Origin: Gnetum montanum
Taxonomy: Eukaryota; Streptophyta; Gnetopsida; Gnetales; Gnetaceae
Direction: 5' to 3'
DNA: 44,435 nt
Assembly (NCBI GenBank): GCA_015680685.1
Contig: MNCI01029108.1
Coordinates: forward strand, 1 to 44,435
In this document: piece after piece, positions 33,374 to 44,336 of the stretch
How the letters are laid out: every line of letters begins with the position of its first letter
How positions within the stretch are numbered: position 1 is the stretch's first letter
Program-made: the position numbers and the translations under genes
Notes under the pieces: generated by a model
Told to the model about the DNA's origin: nothing
The model's input: only the letters and a program-made list of their open reading frames with translations
Databases searched by the model: none

Positions 33374-35198
33374 GTATACTTGTTGACCAATTTAAAGTCA
33401 TAGCATAGTCTCAACGATCCTTCCTCATTTTTGAAAAATAGCACTAGAGCTCTAGAATGATATTTAAGGATCGTATCTACCCTTTCTCTACTAAGCTTTC
33501 CAAGTGCTTCTTTAAGCTAGCCAACTTAGTGGTAGACATTCTATAAGATTTTTACCTATGAGGGGTAGTTCCTAGAAACAACTTGATTTTGTGATCAACC
33601 TCCTATCAATCAAGCAACTCACCTAATAACTTCACTAGAATTAAATGCTTATACTACCTTAACACGTGTTCTACACTCTCATTCCCATGTACATGACTTC
33701 TATCTCCCACTTCTTTGAGAATTTCTAGAAACATCTACTAGGTCAAATCCCTAATGATCCTTTTCATCACCATGGATGAGACAATCTGGGACTCTTGATC
33801 AATGTTAGTTGTCCCTGGATTGGAGTTTTTACTAGGTAAGGAGATTTCTCAAGCATAATGTAGAGAGCATCTAAGTATGGTACAACTACCAATTTTTTCT
33901 TCTTTAAGAACTTCTGATCAAAAATGATCTAAAATGAATCAATGTCTAACATAAGGAAGTCCAGTTTTCCACTCCATTGGCCAATTTTCACTATCACCTC
34001 CTTCACCATCCTAGTGCATCTAATAGGGTGAAACTTGGCTAACTTATAGGATGTCGAGGCTGGGTGTACTTGTAAGTTCAGATTAGAAGCCATCCTAGGT
34101 AAGGAAAAATTATGGCTAGTACTTGTGTCAACCAAGGCATCCACCATTTTGCTAAAAATTGAATGGGAATTATTTGGGTTGAACACAAGCTAGACTCTTG
34201 CTTCAGTTGCACTTCTCAGAGACTTTTCTAGATGGTTGCCAAGCTCTAGGAGATTTGTTTAGTCACCCTTAGAGACCTCATTTATTAGCCTTTATCATTG
34301 ATCTTAGTTACTCGTAAATAGACCTATAGTTAATAGTTAAGAGCATTTAATTGACAATCTCCATTTAGGTGCCTTCATACTAGTTGTTGCTTAGGATGAT
34401 GGGGGTAGTTTTGAGAAACATGGCTTCTTGAACAAATGAAACATCAAATATCTAGATTCTTCAAAGGGTTATTATTAGGTCATTCCAAAATATGGGTGCT
34501 TATCTCCAAATTGGTCATGATCTTTAGGAGCCTATCACTTCCCAAAACCTTGATAAGATGCTTGGGAACTAGAGTTAATGTAGGATGAAGGCCTCAAAAA
34601 CCACCCCAAAAATTTTTTCCTCTTAGCCCACTAGTTCCACCACTTTGACCTCTTCCCATAAAGAGCTACATCAGCTCTACTTGTCTCCTATTTTTAGGAC
34701 TTCATATCAACTACCAAACTAGTCATCAATTTGAGTGCATTTTTATATTTAGTGACCTTATGAGACTTCATCTTTCATTAGACCCATCATTTTAGGTCAT
34801 TGAGGAAAATATGGAACTTCATTTCCTCATCCAAGATAGAGATTTATAAGATCACTTCTTGATATTCCCACAAGTAGTCCTCAACTTGCCATTTTATTGG
34901 AGTTCTCTCAACTTAACCCAAGCTTGGTCAACAGAAGTTCTTGGGTGGAAGTTTTTAATAAGAGCAATCTTAAGATCATTCCAAGTGTCCATAGAACTAT
35001 GAATCATCCCCAACTTCATTTCATGTATAATGCTAAGCCACCAAGTCTAAGCAACACTACCTAAAAATGAGTAGCGATGTTGATTCTTATTTCCTTAGGG
35101 TGTTCATTCATTTCAAGGAAGCACTCCATCTCAAAGATGAAGGTATCCATAATTTTATCATCACGATTACCCTTAGACATCTTGGGCTCTTTAACTTG
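33374..35198 (-). pseudogene. Element F gag (3' part), protease and RT N-terminus
   Basis: Minus strand. Gag continues from the insertion of C as KEPKMSKGNRDDKIMDTFIF (35100-35190), then MECFLEMNEHPKEIRINIA and TWWLSIIHEMKLG, HSSMDTWNDLKIALIKNFHP (34920-35060), the standard gypsy gag core. Protease: ALVDTSTSHNFSLPRMASNL with active-site DTS in 34115-34132. RT opening YDFKLVNKYT lies beside D (33380-33410). A zinc knuckle between gag and protease was not clearly seen. Many stops. Confidence 0.82.
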
Positions 35199-36023
35199 TG
35201 ATGAGTGGCGAGGTACCCCTACACTCAACCATATGAATACAACAATTACATGCACGATCCGGTCGAACTCCATAGACTAAGTGCCTACACGCCTCATGGA
35301 ATACTTAAGGTAAATCATTCATTGTCTTCCCAGACTTACTTGTATTTGTCACAATTGTATGGTTAAGTAAGTCTGAGGTATATGATTTTTATATCTTTTC
35401 TATTTTATCTCCTATGCTAATGAGGTGAAGGGTGAAGAGACAATTAACTAACTTTAACTAACTAACTAAGCCTTAATTAACCTCGCATCAGTATCTGTTC
35501 CCACCTACTGTTCACACCCTGAACCAATGCAACCTTGGTTACCAAACACTATTCATTACTAAGATCACCAAGCGTAACACACATGCTCGAAGTGGTCGTA
35601 CTGAATGCACTTAACTATGGGAGAAGGGTTGAGAGAGAATTAATCAACTAATAAAGCATTTAAATGGTAAACAATAATTGATAGTAAATAAAGTCCTATC
35701 TAGCTTAGTCCATGCATTGCAAGGTTTATCCAAGAAGTTTGTCTTTATTTCCATACACAAACTTGTGTTCAGGTACAATATTTCCTCGAATATAGATTCG
35801 TTCACTTTGGAGCTCCTACTGCGGGCACATGGAAATTATTCTATCTCTAGAGAGGTAAAACTGCCAGAGTTTCACTATGGTCTAGGCCTAGATTGAGAAA
35901 CAAGTGAGAGCTGCCTCTTATTTATAAATTTGGTGATGCACTACAATATTGCATACGCGATATCGCAGGGGATGTGATATTGTGGCAGACGCAATATCGC
36001 GTACGCGATATTGCATCCCATCA
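35199..36023 (-). repeat. 3' LTR of element C
   Basis: TGATGAGTGGCGAGGTACC to TTGCATCCCATCA. TATAAATA (minus) at 35919-35926; GATATC-type palindromes 35943-36015. The hairpin is at 35331-35375. Confidence 0.93.
35331..35375 (-). repeat. Conserved LTR hairpin (perfect 11-bp stem)
   Basis: Arms CAGACTTACTT (35331-35341) and AAGTAAGTCTG (35365-35375) with a 23-base loop. The same element occurs at the same LTR position in B (both LTRs), D, I (43080-43123) and, with different but still pairing arms, in A (10579-10621). It lies about 130-180 bp inside the 3' end of the LTR. Confidence 0.8.
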
Positions 36024-37890
36024 TACCCCCATGACTAAAGAAAAACTTGTCCTCGAGTTCCTTACAAAATATTGGGATGGTATGGGATTATTGACTCAAA
36101 TGGAACTAATGGTGAATGGGATGACATGTGAACGGATCATCATTACAAGACATGACAAAACAGGTGTGTTCATAACAACAAGATTGAACACCTTATACAT
36201 TTGACATCAGGCCTTATTTGGCAGCTAAGAGAGAAGAGAGAAAAGAAAAAAAAGTTTTGTTGTTGCCAACATCAAGATTTTTCCTTTCGTTGTCCATCCG
36301 TAAGCATGCCATCCATCTCATTCTTTGCATAGCTACTTCAGCACCAATCCATTCTAAGTGTTCCCTCCAGATCCAATCCATTTTTGCATGATTTCCATCT
36401 GCACACACAACACAGTCTTTATATTAGCAAGGGTAAATGGATCATAATGTAATTGATACTTTGCTTCGATGAAAGGTCCATTGGCTGAGTTATGGTATGG
36501 CTGATATGGATCTGGAGATATCATAGTGGTGACTACCAAAGGTGTAGGGGTTAGGAGAAAATCGAAAAAATTTGGGTTCGGACCCCCATGACTAAGAGCA
36601 AACCTCCAATAGCAATAGAATGGATAAAGAAATAGAACAAGAAAGATCAATAAAAAGAGAAAATTGTAACATCGATGAAATGGATGTCAAGATGGAAATG
36701 AACAAAATAAAGTGGATTGCAAAAAATGTTAAGGGAAAGAATTTAACTGATGCACCAAATAGGAATGTCAGTGGGTCCTTCCCAAAGTAGGCTCATGCCT
36801 TTAATGCCCTAACAAACCCACATTCAAAGAGTCCATAGGCTCTAGGAATGTCATTTAGAACAAGAGTTAAAGTCTTAACCACAAGAATTCACCAGAAAGA
36901 AAACAATGTGTCAACCAAAATATACACTAATGATACAACTAGCAATGAGGTGAACAATGGAGGAAGAATGATGGAAAGAAGAGAATGGAATGGAATCTTA
37001 AGAACAAGGTGGTGTACAAACCCTTGTGTAGTTAATGATTAATGTGACTTAGTAGATCCCATTCCAAGTCTGGCCTTAACAAACCACATTCAATGACCTC
37101 GCATTAATGCATTCAGCCAATCCATCCTCTTGAAGTAACAATAATGCCTTCACCCAAGATCCACAATGATTCTGATGAAACAAAGGAGGAGAGAATGGGA
37201 AGTGAGAAGGGCCTTAGTTAGAGGGAACATTTTTATTTTAGTTCCATAACCAATGCTTGTAGCCCAAATGATTATTTTTTCTAAGGGGTGTATTTTGAAT
37301 TCTCACAGTTTTTTTTCTTGTTTTATATGTTTATGAGTGAGAACCACACCATGCAAGGACTTTGTTATTTTTATTTACTTAGCTTCCCGATAATTGAGTA
37401 ACATCAAAACGGTAAGAAAACTCAAGAAGAACACATCCAAGCACCCAAGAGAATGGGCAACACAAATACATCAAGTTCCCTTAAAGTCACATCCTTTTCA
37501 ATTCTTGAGTCCTTCCTTAGTTTGAGAAATGCCCAGTCACTGATTCGTTATAGTTCTTATTATTGAAAAAGGGACTGTACAGTTCCAAGCCAAGAGAGAC
37601 CATAGAAATTTGTGGATGTATGAATGGAGTGAACTCATTGCCTACCATATCAAAAGAACCATACCTTAGTATCAACATCATGACTTAAAGGTTAAAACCA
37701 AACATTAGCAATCAATATAAAAATAGTTCATACCATCATGAAGAACACTTAGTAAATGAAAAAATTAACAAGATGGATAACACACATACAAAGAAATGAA
37801 AAAGGTATAAACGATGTTGTAAAACAAAAACAAGAAAAGTTAAAGAAATTTGTAAAACAAAAACTAAAAAGAACTAAGGGCCACGAATGA
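36024..37890 (-). other. Polypurine tract and 1.85-kb non-coding region of element C
   Basis: AGTCATGGGGGTA (minus) at 36024-36036 is the polypurine tract. The remainder is colinear with element B 19852-21715 but has no shared long frame. GTGTGTGCAG before ATG at 36398 (minus) is conserved with B. Likely packaging or structural RNA sequence, or relic of a lost ORF; not resolved. Confidence 0.65.
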
Positions 37891-40800
37891 TCAGCATAGG
37901 TGGCCATCTCCCCCATGACTGAATGTAAAGGCAGAGATCCAAAATAATGAGTGCCTATTTGAATTTCTTAGAAGTGTCCAACTTCTCCCAATTGATGTTT
38001 TTAGGTTAAGGATTGGAATTTTGTGACGCTCATATTCCAATGTATCTATGCTTTCGTTATGGGCATGAGTTGTCCCCTCATTTTGTTCCATGCATGTTGG
38101 TGGGCTACTCTCTTGATTAGCTATTAACCACTAGATGTTCTTTTGTTATGTGGTTGCTATATACAAGCACCTTTGGATATAATTTTCTTGTGGACACCAG
38201 TTGCATGTAGGAGATGCTGAACATTCCTTCATGTCATCACCCTCTGATTCACTGTATGTGATGCATGGAACTTTCTTCTTCTCGATCTTTCCATAAATTT
38301 TTACCTTAGATATTTCCAAGGAAAGGTCGCGAATTCCTCGGCATGTGTCTACTGTACTTAGCCATGCCATTCCCATTATAATTAGGAAGTCCCCTTCATT
38401 GCTATTGACTTCTATCACCAAGAAATTAACTGGGTATAACCAACCACACACAGAGGTAACGATGTCCTCCACCAATCCCAAGGGAATGGTGATGGACTGG
38501 TCAGCCAACTCTAGTTGAATATTTCTCTTCTTAAGTGGAGGTAGGTTCTAGGTTTGATACATTTCTTGTGAAATTAAGTTGACTCTAGAACCTGAGTCAA
38601 GAAGAGCCTTATGAGGTTCGTTTCCAACAACTTGGAGGTAGATTAAGGGACTTCCAGCGTCAGAGAGTTTCCTGGGAAGGTGGCCCACCTTGATCCAATC
38701 GGTAATGGTATGTGTTAACATAACTGTATATGTTAAGCCCTGATGTTGGTTTGAAGGGAGTTCTGAAGCCTTGTATGTTGGAGGAGTGTGCATAGACTCA
38801 ACTGCTTGTGGTTGTGAGAGCTCGTTTGGGCTTTTGGTTCTGAAGAAAGGTCTTCTCTTCTTGCGGTTGTCAGAACCAGCAACAGGTTGAAGGTTTACAG
38901 CTCTCGTAGCATTACATTGCTGCGGTTGAGTGGGGAGCTCCCCTTGCATTGTTGGAGCGGGTGGTAGCGGAACTACCAGCATAAGAGTGGCAGATGGATT
39001 CAGAGGATGGTATACATGTGGAGTGTCTCCTAGAGAAGAAGGAGTCCTAAAATACTCCCGCACTTGGTAGTGACATTATGGAGTTTTGTGATCCACAGAG
39101 TCACTTGGAGAAACCAGCTGCTACACGTAGTAGCCATATGGGTCTAGTTGCCAGTAAGGGTATTGTTGTCTAGGCGGAGGCATCCCCCATGACTGTGGGT
39201 GTTGCCACTGCTGGTGTTGCCCGATAAGTTGCAGTGGAGTTCCACTTGGATAATACATTAATAGTTGGTGGAACTACCTTGGGTTACCTTGGGGATAAGG
39301 TAACCTTCGGGGTGCGTACCATCTATTAAGTCTTGGGTTGAGTGCATACACCCCAGACTCTTATAGATGTGAGATGATGGGACAACATCCTTTAGGATGG
39401 TCATATTGGTAGATCTCACATCCACCGTCATTATCTGTATCCGAATCCACAACCTCATCAGAGATAGTCATTTTTCCCTTACCCTTGTCACGTGCATGGC
39501 CTAAATCTCTCCACTTTTTCTTTTTGTGGTCACTACTTATTTCCTCCTTAGACTCCTCTATGATTTTCAGCACAAGTTCAAGTCTACTGTCTAAGGAGTC
39601 CTATTTCTGATGTACCTTAGCTGCCACTTCCGTTGTTAGCTTTTGTTGCGGCAAGGTTATTCTATTCATCAACTCTTTGAGTGGTGACTCATCCTCTTCA
39701 TAACAGAATCTCACTCCCTTCTTTCGTAGGGAAGGATCGCGGTTATATTCTTCCGCGCATTCTCTTTTCCGTAGCTCTCCTTCTTCTTTAGCTACTTGCT
39801 CCAACAATCGATGATTTCAAGGGATCTAAGTTCTGATAATCTCCCTTGGGCATAAGTCCCAAGGGTTCTACTTTCATGTCTTAGCACATCTATGAGGTGG
39901 TGGAGTTGATCCCGTTGTGCGTAACCATGGCCGTGGGCAACGATGTAGCAATGTATAATATCGGTCCATGGTAGCATCCGAGGGTTCATGACTACCCTGC
40001 TTCCATCCTTGGATCTTCTTACACAAGTTAGACACTCTAGAGTACATTTGGTATTTATTGTTGAACAACTCTAACATCGTACTCCATCTGCTAATGGTTT
40101 CCGGCTCTAAGGATCATTACCAACTCTCTGCTTCCTTTACGAGTGTCCTAGGGAACAACTTTAATTTCTACCACTCATTCTCAATATTTTGCAAGGTGCA
40201 GGCATCGTGGAATGCCTGTAAATGATTTTGTAGATCATCGTTGTATCCCCCTTCGAAGCATGGGATATTATTCATATCTAATCTCTTGATTCGACTATCT
40301 TTTTGATGCCTTGTAGGTATTTTAATTACCTCCGTAATATGTAACATACTTAGGGTGCCAAGTAGTTGTTCGTCATGATCATCTCTCTCATGATGTCTAT
40401 GATGCCTACGTGGTTCCCTACTTTCCCTTCTTTCATGCCTTGATTCTCTTGAATGCCCTCATCCTTGCTCTTGACTCTCTCGTCGAGGTCTCTTGTCTCG
40501 CTTACCCTTATCCTCACCATTGTGCTCCTTGTGACTATGTCCTGATGTGGAAGGAGAGGATGAATGATGTGATGAAGGGGAAGAATAAGGAGAACCATCG
40601 TCATAATGATGTTTCTTACCTTCTGTTTGATGGCTTCGGCCCTGATCTTGTTGATGATCCTAATGACCGTCCTTGTCATGTGTTTTTGTTTCCTCAGTGA
40701 ACACTTGGTGTTCATGGGGATCAGAACCAGGATTGTGTATCATGGAGTGTAGGTTCTGATACCCCACCTCCTCACTATTGTTAGGAGGAGGAACATCATT

Positions 40801-41253
40801 TGATGGAGAACCTATTATAACTGGTTCACAATCTCCAATTTCGCTTAGGACGTGTGGGACCCCTTTGCCCTTCAACAATGTATGGTGGCCCTCCTGCCGC
40901 GAGTCCCTTAGACATTGCGCTACTGTGGGATGGTAATCCCTTATGTCATAATCTTCTATAATGTATTCAGTGTATAATTCCATCATGCCTATCTGTGCAA
41001 GAGCACGAAGAAGCATGTTAGAGACTGCCCGATCTGGAGGTAACACTATGTTACCTTACAAGTCTCTCCAACGTAGTTGTTCGTCCTGATGGAGGATAAA
41101 GGTAAAATTGGGTATATACTCATCATGATGAGTATATACCACTTGATACTGTTGAGGAACTGGCGGTTCTCGGTTATGCATGTTAGACTACCACCTGCTT
41201 CTTATATGATCCCTAGGTGGTGAAGTGCTCTTATGAGAAGAGGAAGAATACAT
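37891..41253 (-). pseudogene. Element C gag-protease with alternative C-terminal tail
   Basis: ATG 41253 (MYSSSSHKSTSPPRDHIRS). The N-terminal block has VVYTHHDEYIPNFTFILHQD (41070-41150) and PPDRAVSNMLLRALAQIG (~41000). A Ser/His-rich stretch (SSPSSHHSSSPSTSGHSHKE) lies near 40520-40590. Gag core: LDMNNIPCFEGGY and LQAFHDACTLQNIE (40190-40300). A basic coiled region (39600-39810) and a knuckle (39361-39440) follow; the second Cys of the knuckle is Tyr (CEIYQYDHPKGCC). Retropepsin: HKALLDSGSRVNLISQEMY (38550-38610), catalytic Asp intact, then IPLGLVEDIVTSVCGWLYPV (38420-38490). The tail ends FSHGGDGHLC-stop at 37891, identical to B's end. The copy has several stops and small frameshifts. Protein roles: capsid, RNA binding and maturation. 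Confidence 0.88.
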
Positions 41254-41376
41254 TGTGTCTTATTCGGTGTGTACCTAACCATTATATAATTTTTCGTTTA
41301 ATTAACCCTAAGGGTTCATTTAAGCTCTCAACGATGTGGATAATTTCCTATGTTCTACTTAGTGCACAAACACTTA

Positions 41377-41395
41377 GTCCCTGGTAATGGCACCA
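41377..41395 (-). other. Primer binding site, element C (tRNA-Asp type)
   Basis: Minus strand TGGTGCCATTACCAGGGAC, one base from the LTR. It differs from TGGCGCCGTTGCCGGGGAC at four places, all C-to-T or G-to-A. Confidence 0.88.
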
Positions 41396-41396
41396 A

Positions 41397-42191
41397 TGAT
41401 GACTGGCAAGGTGCCCCTACACTCAACCATATGAATATGAGCGTTACACACGTGATCCGATCGAACTCCATAGACTAAGTGCCTACATGCCTCATGGAAC
41501 ACTTAAGGTTAATCATTTGTTGTCTTCCTAGACTTGTATTTGTCACAGTTGTATGGTTAAGTAAGTCTGAGGTATATGATTTTTATATCTTTTTTGTTTT
41601 ATCTCCTATGCTAATGAGGTGAAGGGTGAAGAGACTAATTAACTAACTTTAACTAACTAACTAAGCCTTAATTAGCCTAGCATCAGTATCCATTCCCACT
41701 TACCATTCACACCCTAAACCAATGCAACCTTGGTTACCAAACGCTATTCGTTACTTGGGTTACCAAGTGTAACACACGTGCTTGAAGCTATTGTACTGAA
41801 TGCACTTAACTATGGGAGAAGGGTTGAGAGAGAATTAATCAACTAATAAAGGCATTTAAATGGTAAACAAGAAATAACAGTAACTAAAGTCCTATCTAGC
41901 TTAGTCCATGCACTGCAAGGTTTATCCAAGAAGTTCGTCTTTATTTCCGTACACAAACTTGTGTTCAGGTACAATATTTGCTCGAATAAAGATCTGTTCA
42001 CTTTGGAGCTCCTACTGCAAGCACATGGAAATTATTCTATCTCTGGAGAGGTAAAACTACCAGAGTTTCACTACAGTCTAGGCCTAGATTGAGAAACAAG
42101 GGAGAGCTGCCTCTTATTTATAGATTTGATGACGCACTGCGATATCGCGATAGACGTGATATCGCAACCCATGCGATATCGCATCTTATCA
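41397..42191 (-). repeat. 5' LTR of element C
   Basis: TGATGACTGGCAAGGTGCC to GCATCTTATCA. TATAAATA (minus) at 42115-42122. U3 palindrome cluster is shorter than in the 3' LTR (42131-42184). One hairpin arm has lost four bases (ACTT). Confidence 0.93.
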
Positions 42192-42261
42192 ACTTGGAAC
42201 TTCTTAGTGGAATACCTAGAACTGGATGCTACTGCTTTAGTTTGAACCACCACTTGGTCTT
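42192..42261 (-). pseudogene. 70-bp gag fragment of element F between two insertions
   Basis: Minus strand reads DQVVVQTKAVASSSRYSTKK then FQV, which continues into KEPKMSKG at 35198 once element C and one acttg copy are removed. Upstream it joins NEKLE at 43255 once solo LTR I and one gtctt copy are removed. It ties the flanks together as one gene. Confidence 0.88.
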
Positions 42262-43254
42262 TGATGAGACGCGATTCGCATGAGCTGCGATATAGCATAT
42301 GCAATATCGTGGCCACTGCGATATCATGTCGTCCCATGCGTTGTCATGTACGCGATATCGCGATCCACCGTCAAATCTATAAATAAGAGGCGGTACTCCC
42401 CTTATTTCCCATCCTAGGCTAAAAGTAGGGAAACTCTGGCAGATTGATCACTCCAGAGATAGAATATTTTCCATGTGCCCGCAGTAGGAGTCCCCAAGTG
42501 AATGGATCTTTATTCGAGCAGCTTTGTACCTGAACGCAAGTTGTGTACGGCAATAAAGACGAGCTTTGTGGATAAACCTTGTAGTGCATGGAATAGGATT
42601 TATTATTTGTTATTTATTACATGTTATTTCCTACCTGTTATTTATTACCTGCATTAGCGCAGCATGAGTACGACTTGATTACAAGCATTTACGAATGTGT
42701 ACGACTAATCAAGGAATTGGCTGCTCATCGTGATTAGGTTCTCTCACCCTCAACTCCTAGAATGCGGAATGAGTACGACTTGATTACGAGCATCTAAGGA
42801 TGTGTACGGCTAGTCAAGGAATCGGCTGCTCATTACGTTTAGGCTAGTTACGTGCCTCAGTATGACCACTTCGAGCACGTGCGTTATGCGTGGTGATCTT
42901 AGTAACGATTAGCGTTTGGTAGCCGTAGTTGCATAGTTCAGGGTGTGTACGGTAAGTGGGAACAGATGCTGACGCAAGTTAATTTAGACTTAGTCATTAG
43001 TTAGAGTTAGTTAGTTTCTCAACCCTTCACCTCGATAGCATAGGAGAAAAACATTAAAAACTATAAAAATCACATACCTCAAACTTACTTAACCATACAC
43101 CATGACAACTACAAGTAAGTTTGGGAAGACAACGAATGATTAACCCCAAGTGTTCCATGGGGTGTGTAGGCATTTATTCTACGAATTCTGACCGGATCAC
43201 GCGTGCTACGCTCATTTCGTATGGTTGAGTGTAGGGGTACCTCGCCACTCATCA
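42262..43254 (+). repeat. Solo LTR I, opposite orientation, inserted in element F's gag
   Basis: Begins TGATGAGACGCGATTCGC and ends CTCGCCACTCATCA, with perfect target-site duplication gtctt (42257-42261 and 43255-43259). TATAAATA at 42378-42385, palindrome cluster 42270-42362, hairpin 43080-43123. It retains many CpG sites, so it may be the youngest copy. It is longer than its relatives because of an internal ~75-bp duplication (42664-42738 and 42769-42842). Confidence 0.92.
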
Positions 43255-43739
43255 GTCTTCAAGTTTCTCATTTCACAACTCAAGCTTTTCACATATCTCT
43301 CTAGGATGACCATCTTTTGCAAGATGTCACTTATCGAGACTTGAACATCATTAACAACATCCCTTATCTATTCAACACGATTTCTAAGCATAAAATTTTG
43401 GGCAAAAGAAAGTTTGTTCTTTACATTCAAATTGAGCTCTTGAAGATACGAGACATCCAACTTGTCAACAAGATCATGTATCATCTTGACCTTGTCAACC
43501 ACTGGTAAGTGGCTAAGGATCATATCGTCAACTTCAAGGAGTTGATCCCACAGCTATTATACCTTATTAAGAGATTCAAGCTTCCTAATATGCACTTCCT
43601 TATCATTGAAGTTCTCAAGTTCAAGTCTCACCTCATGTGTTTGATCATGTACACAATTGTCTAAGTCATCACAAGCATCAAAGCCAATAGGAGCCCCACC
43701 AAGATTGAAGCTCCCCTTGCTCTACTTCTTGGGTGCCAT
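43255..43739 (-). pseudogene. Element F gag N-terminus
   Basis: Starts MAPKK-stop-SKGSFNLGGAPIGFD at ATG 43739, 56 bases from the primer site. The following ~150 residues are Leu/Lys/Glu/Asp-rich with heptad-like spacing (VDKVKMIHDLVDKLDVSYL, ILQKMVILERYVKSLEL), a likely coiled coil typical of this gag type. It runs to EKLE at the gtctt site, then continues beyond the insertion. Few in-frame stops (for example TAG at codon 6, TGA near 43270). Confidence 0.83.
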
Positions 43740-43794
43740 CTACCAGGAAAAGTCAAGCAATGAACCATGAACTAAACTCACAATGCACACCTTG

Positions 43795-43808
43795 TGGCTC
43801 TAATACCA
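43795..43808 (-). other. Primer binding site, element F (initiator tRNA-Met)
   Basis: Minus strand TGGTATTAGAGCCA; the usual plant site is TGGTATCAGAGC, so one C-to-T change. Two bases from the LTR end. Confidence 0.9.
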
Positions 43809-43810
43809 AG

Positions 43811-44336
43811 CGTAATTATTTTTCTTTAGCAAAGCACCATTCAGCACCACCTTTGAGTTTTGATTCAAACAAACAACTTAGAGTGGACTCAAGATGGACT
43901 ATGCCTTAGCAATCACTAATCCTACTTGCACAACATAACGCATGACACTCATCAATTGGAAGATTAGAAGTGTATCAAATACACCATATGGAATCGGCTA
44001 TACAACATGTTTGGTAAGCAGGTATCAGGAACATTTATAACACTAAACAAGGACTAACAAGTAGTACTCAATCAACCCTTGTAGACACCATTAGTAGTGG
44101 AACAATGATGCCTCAACCCTAGACCCCTCACAATCTGGTACAAGGTTCAATGAAGAACCGCACCTGGATTATCTAGACTACCTACATATTTGCAACCACT
44201 GTAGAATTAGGTCCCATGTAGTTTGGCATGATGGTTAAGAATGCATGGAACCACAGAGGATCTCCACACTCCTCCAAACCCCATTTCAAAGGGAAATAAC
44301 CTTTTTTTATTCATCAACAAGGCATATTTTTCTACA
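43811..44336 (-). repeat. 5' LTR of element F
   Basis: Starts CGTAATTATTTTTC (ancestral TG decayed to CG) and ends GGCATATTTTTCTACA on the + strand; colinear with 28806-29342. No TATA box was confidently assigned. Confidence 0.88.

Larger units (their letters stand above)
35199..42191 (-). mobile_element. Element C: complete gag-protease-only LTR retrotransposon
   Basis: Both LTRs (35199-36023 and 41397-42191), primer site, polypurine tract and a perfect 5-bp target-site duplication acttg (35194-35198 and 42192-42196) are present, so the ends are exact. Length 6,993 bp. Internal order equals element B: gag-protease with the alternative tail, then 1.85 kb non-coding, no pol. Inserted within F's gag codons. 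The LTRs look about 90% identical by eye, with transitions dominating, so it is old but younger than F. Confidence 0.95.
28806..44336 (-). mobile_element. Element F: chromovirus-type Ty3/gypsy retrotransposon with three nested insertions
   Basis: Minus orientation: 5' LTR 43811-44336, initiator-Met primer site 43795-43808, gag from 43739, protease, RT, RNase H, integrase, chromodomain, polypurine tract AAGTAGGGGAGAG (29343-29355), 3' LTR 28806-29342. It is interrupted by D (32514-33373), C (35199-42191) and I (42262-43254). Without these and one TSD copy each the internal region is about 5.6 kb, normal for a chromovirus. The flanks attgg (28801-28805) and attaa (44337-44341) may be a target-site duplication changed by two G-to-A transitions. 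Confidence 0.88.

Noticed and set aside
35331-35375. microRNA precursor
   Set aside because: Stem of 11 bp is too short and it recurs at a fixed LTR position.
43317-43508. 63-residue + strand open frame
   Set aside because: Antisense shadow of the coiled-coil gag N-terminus of element F.
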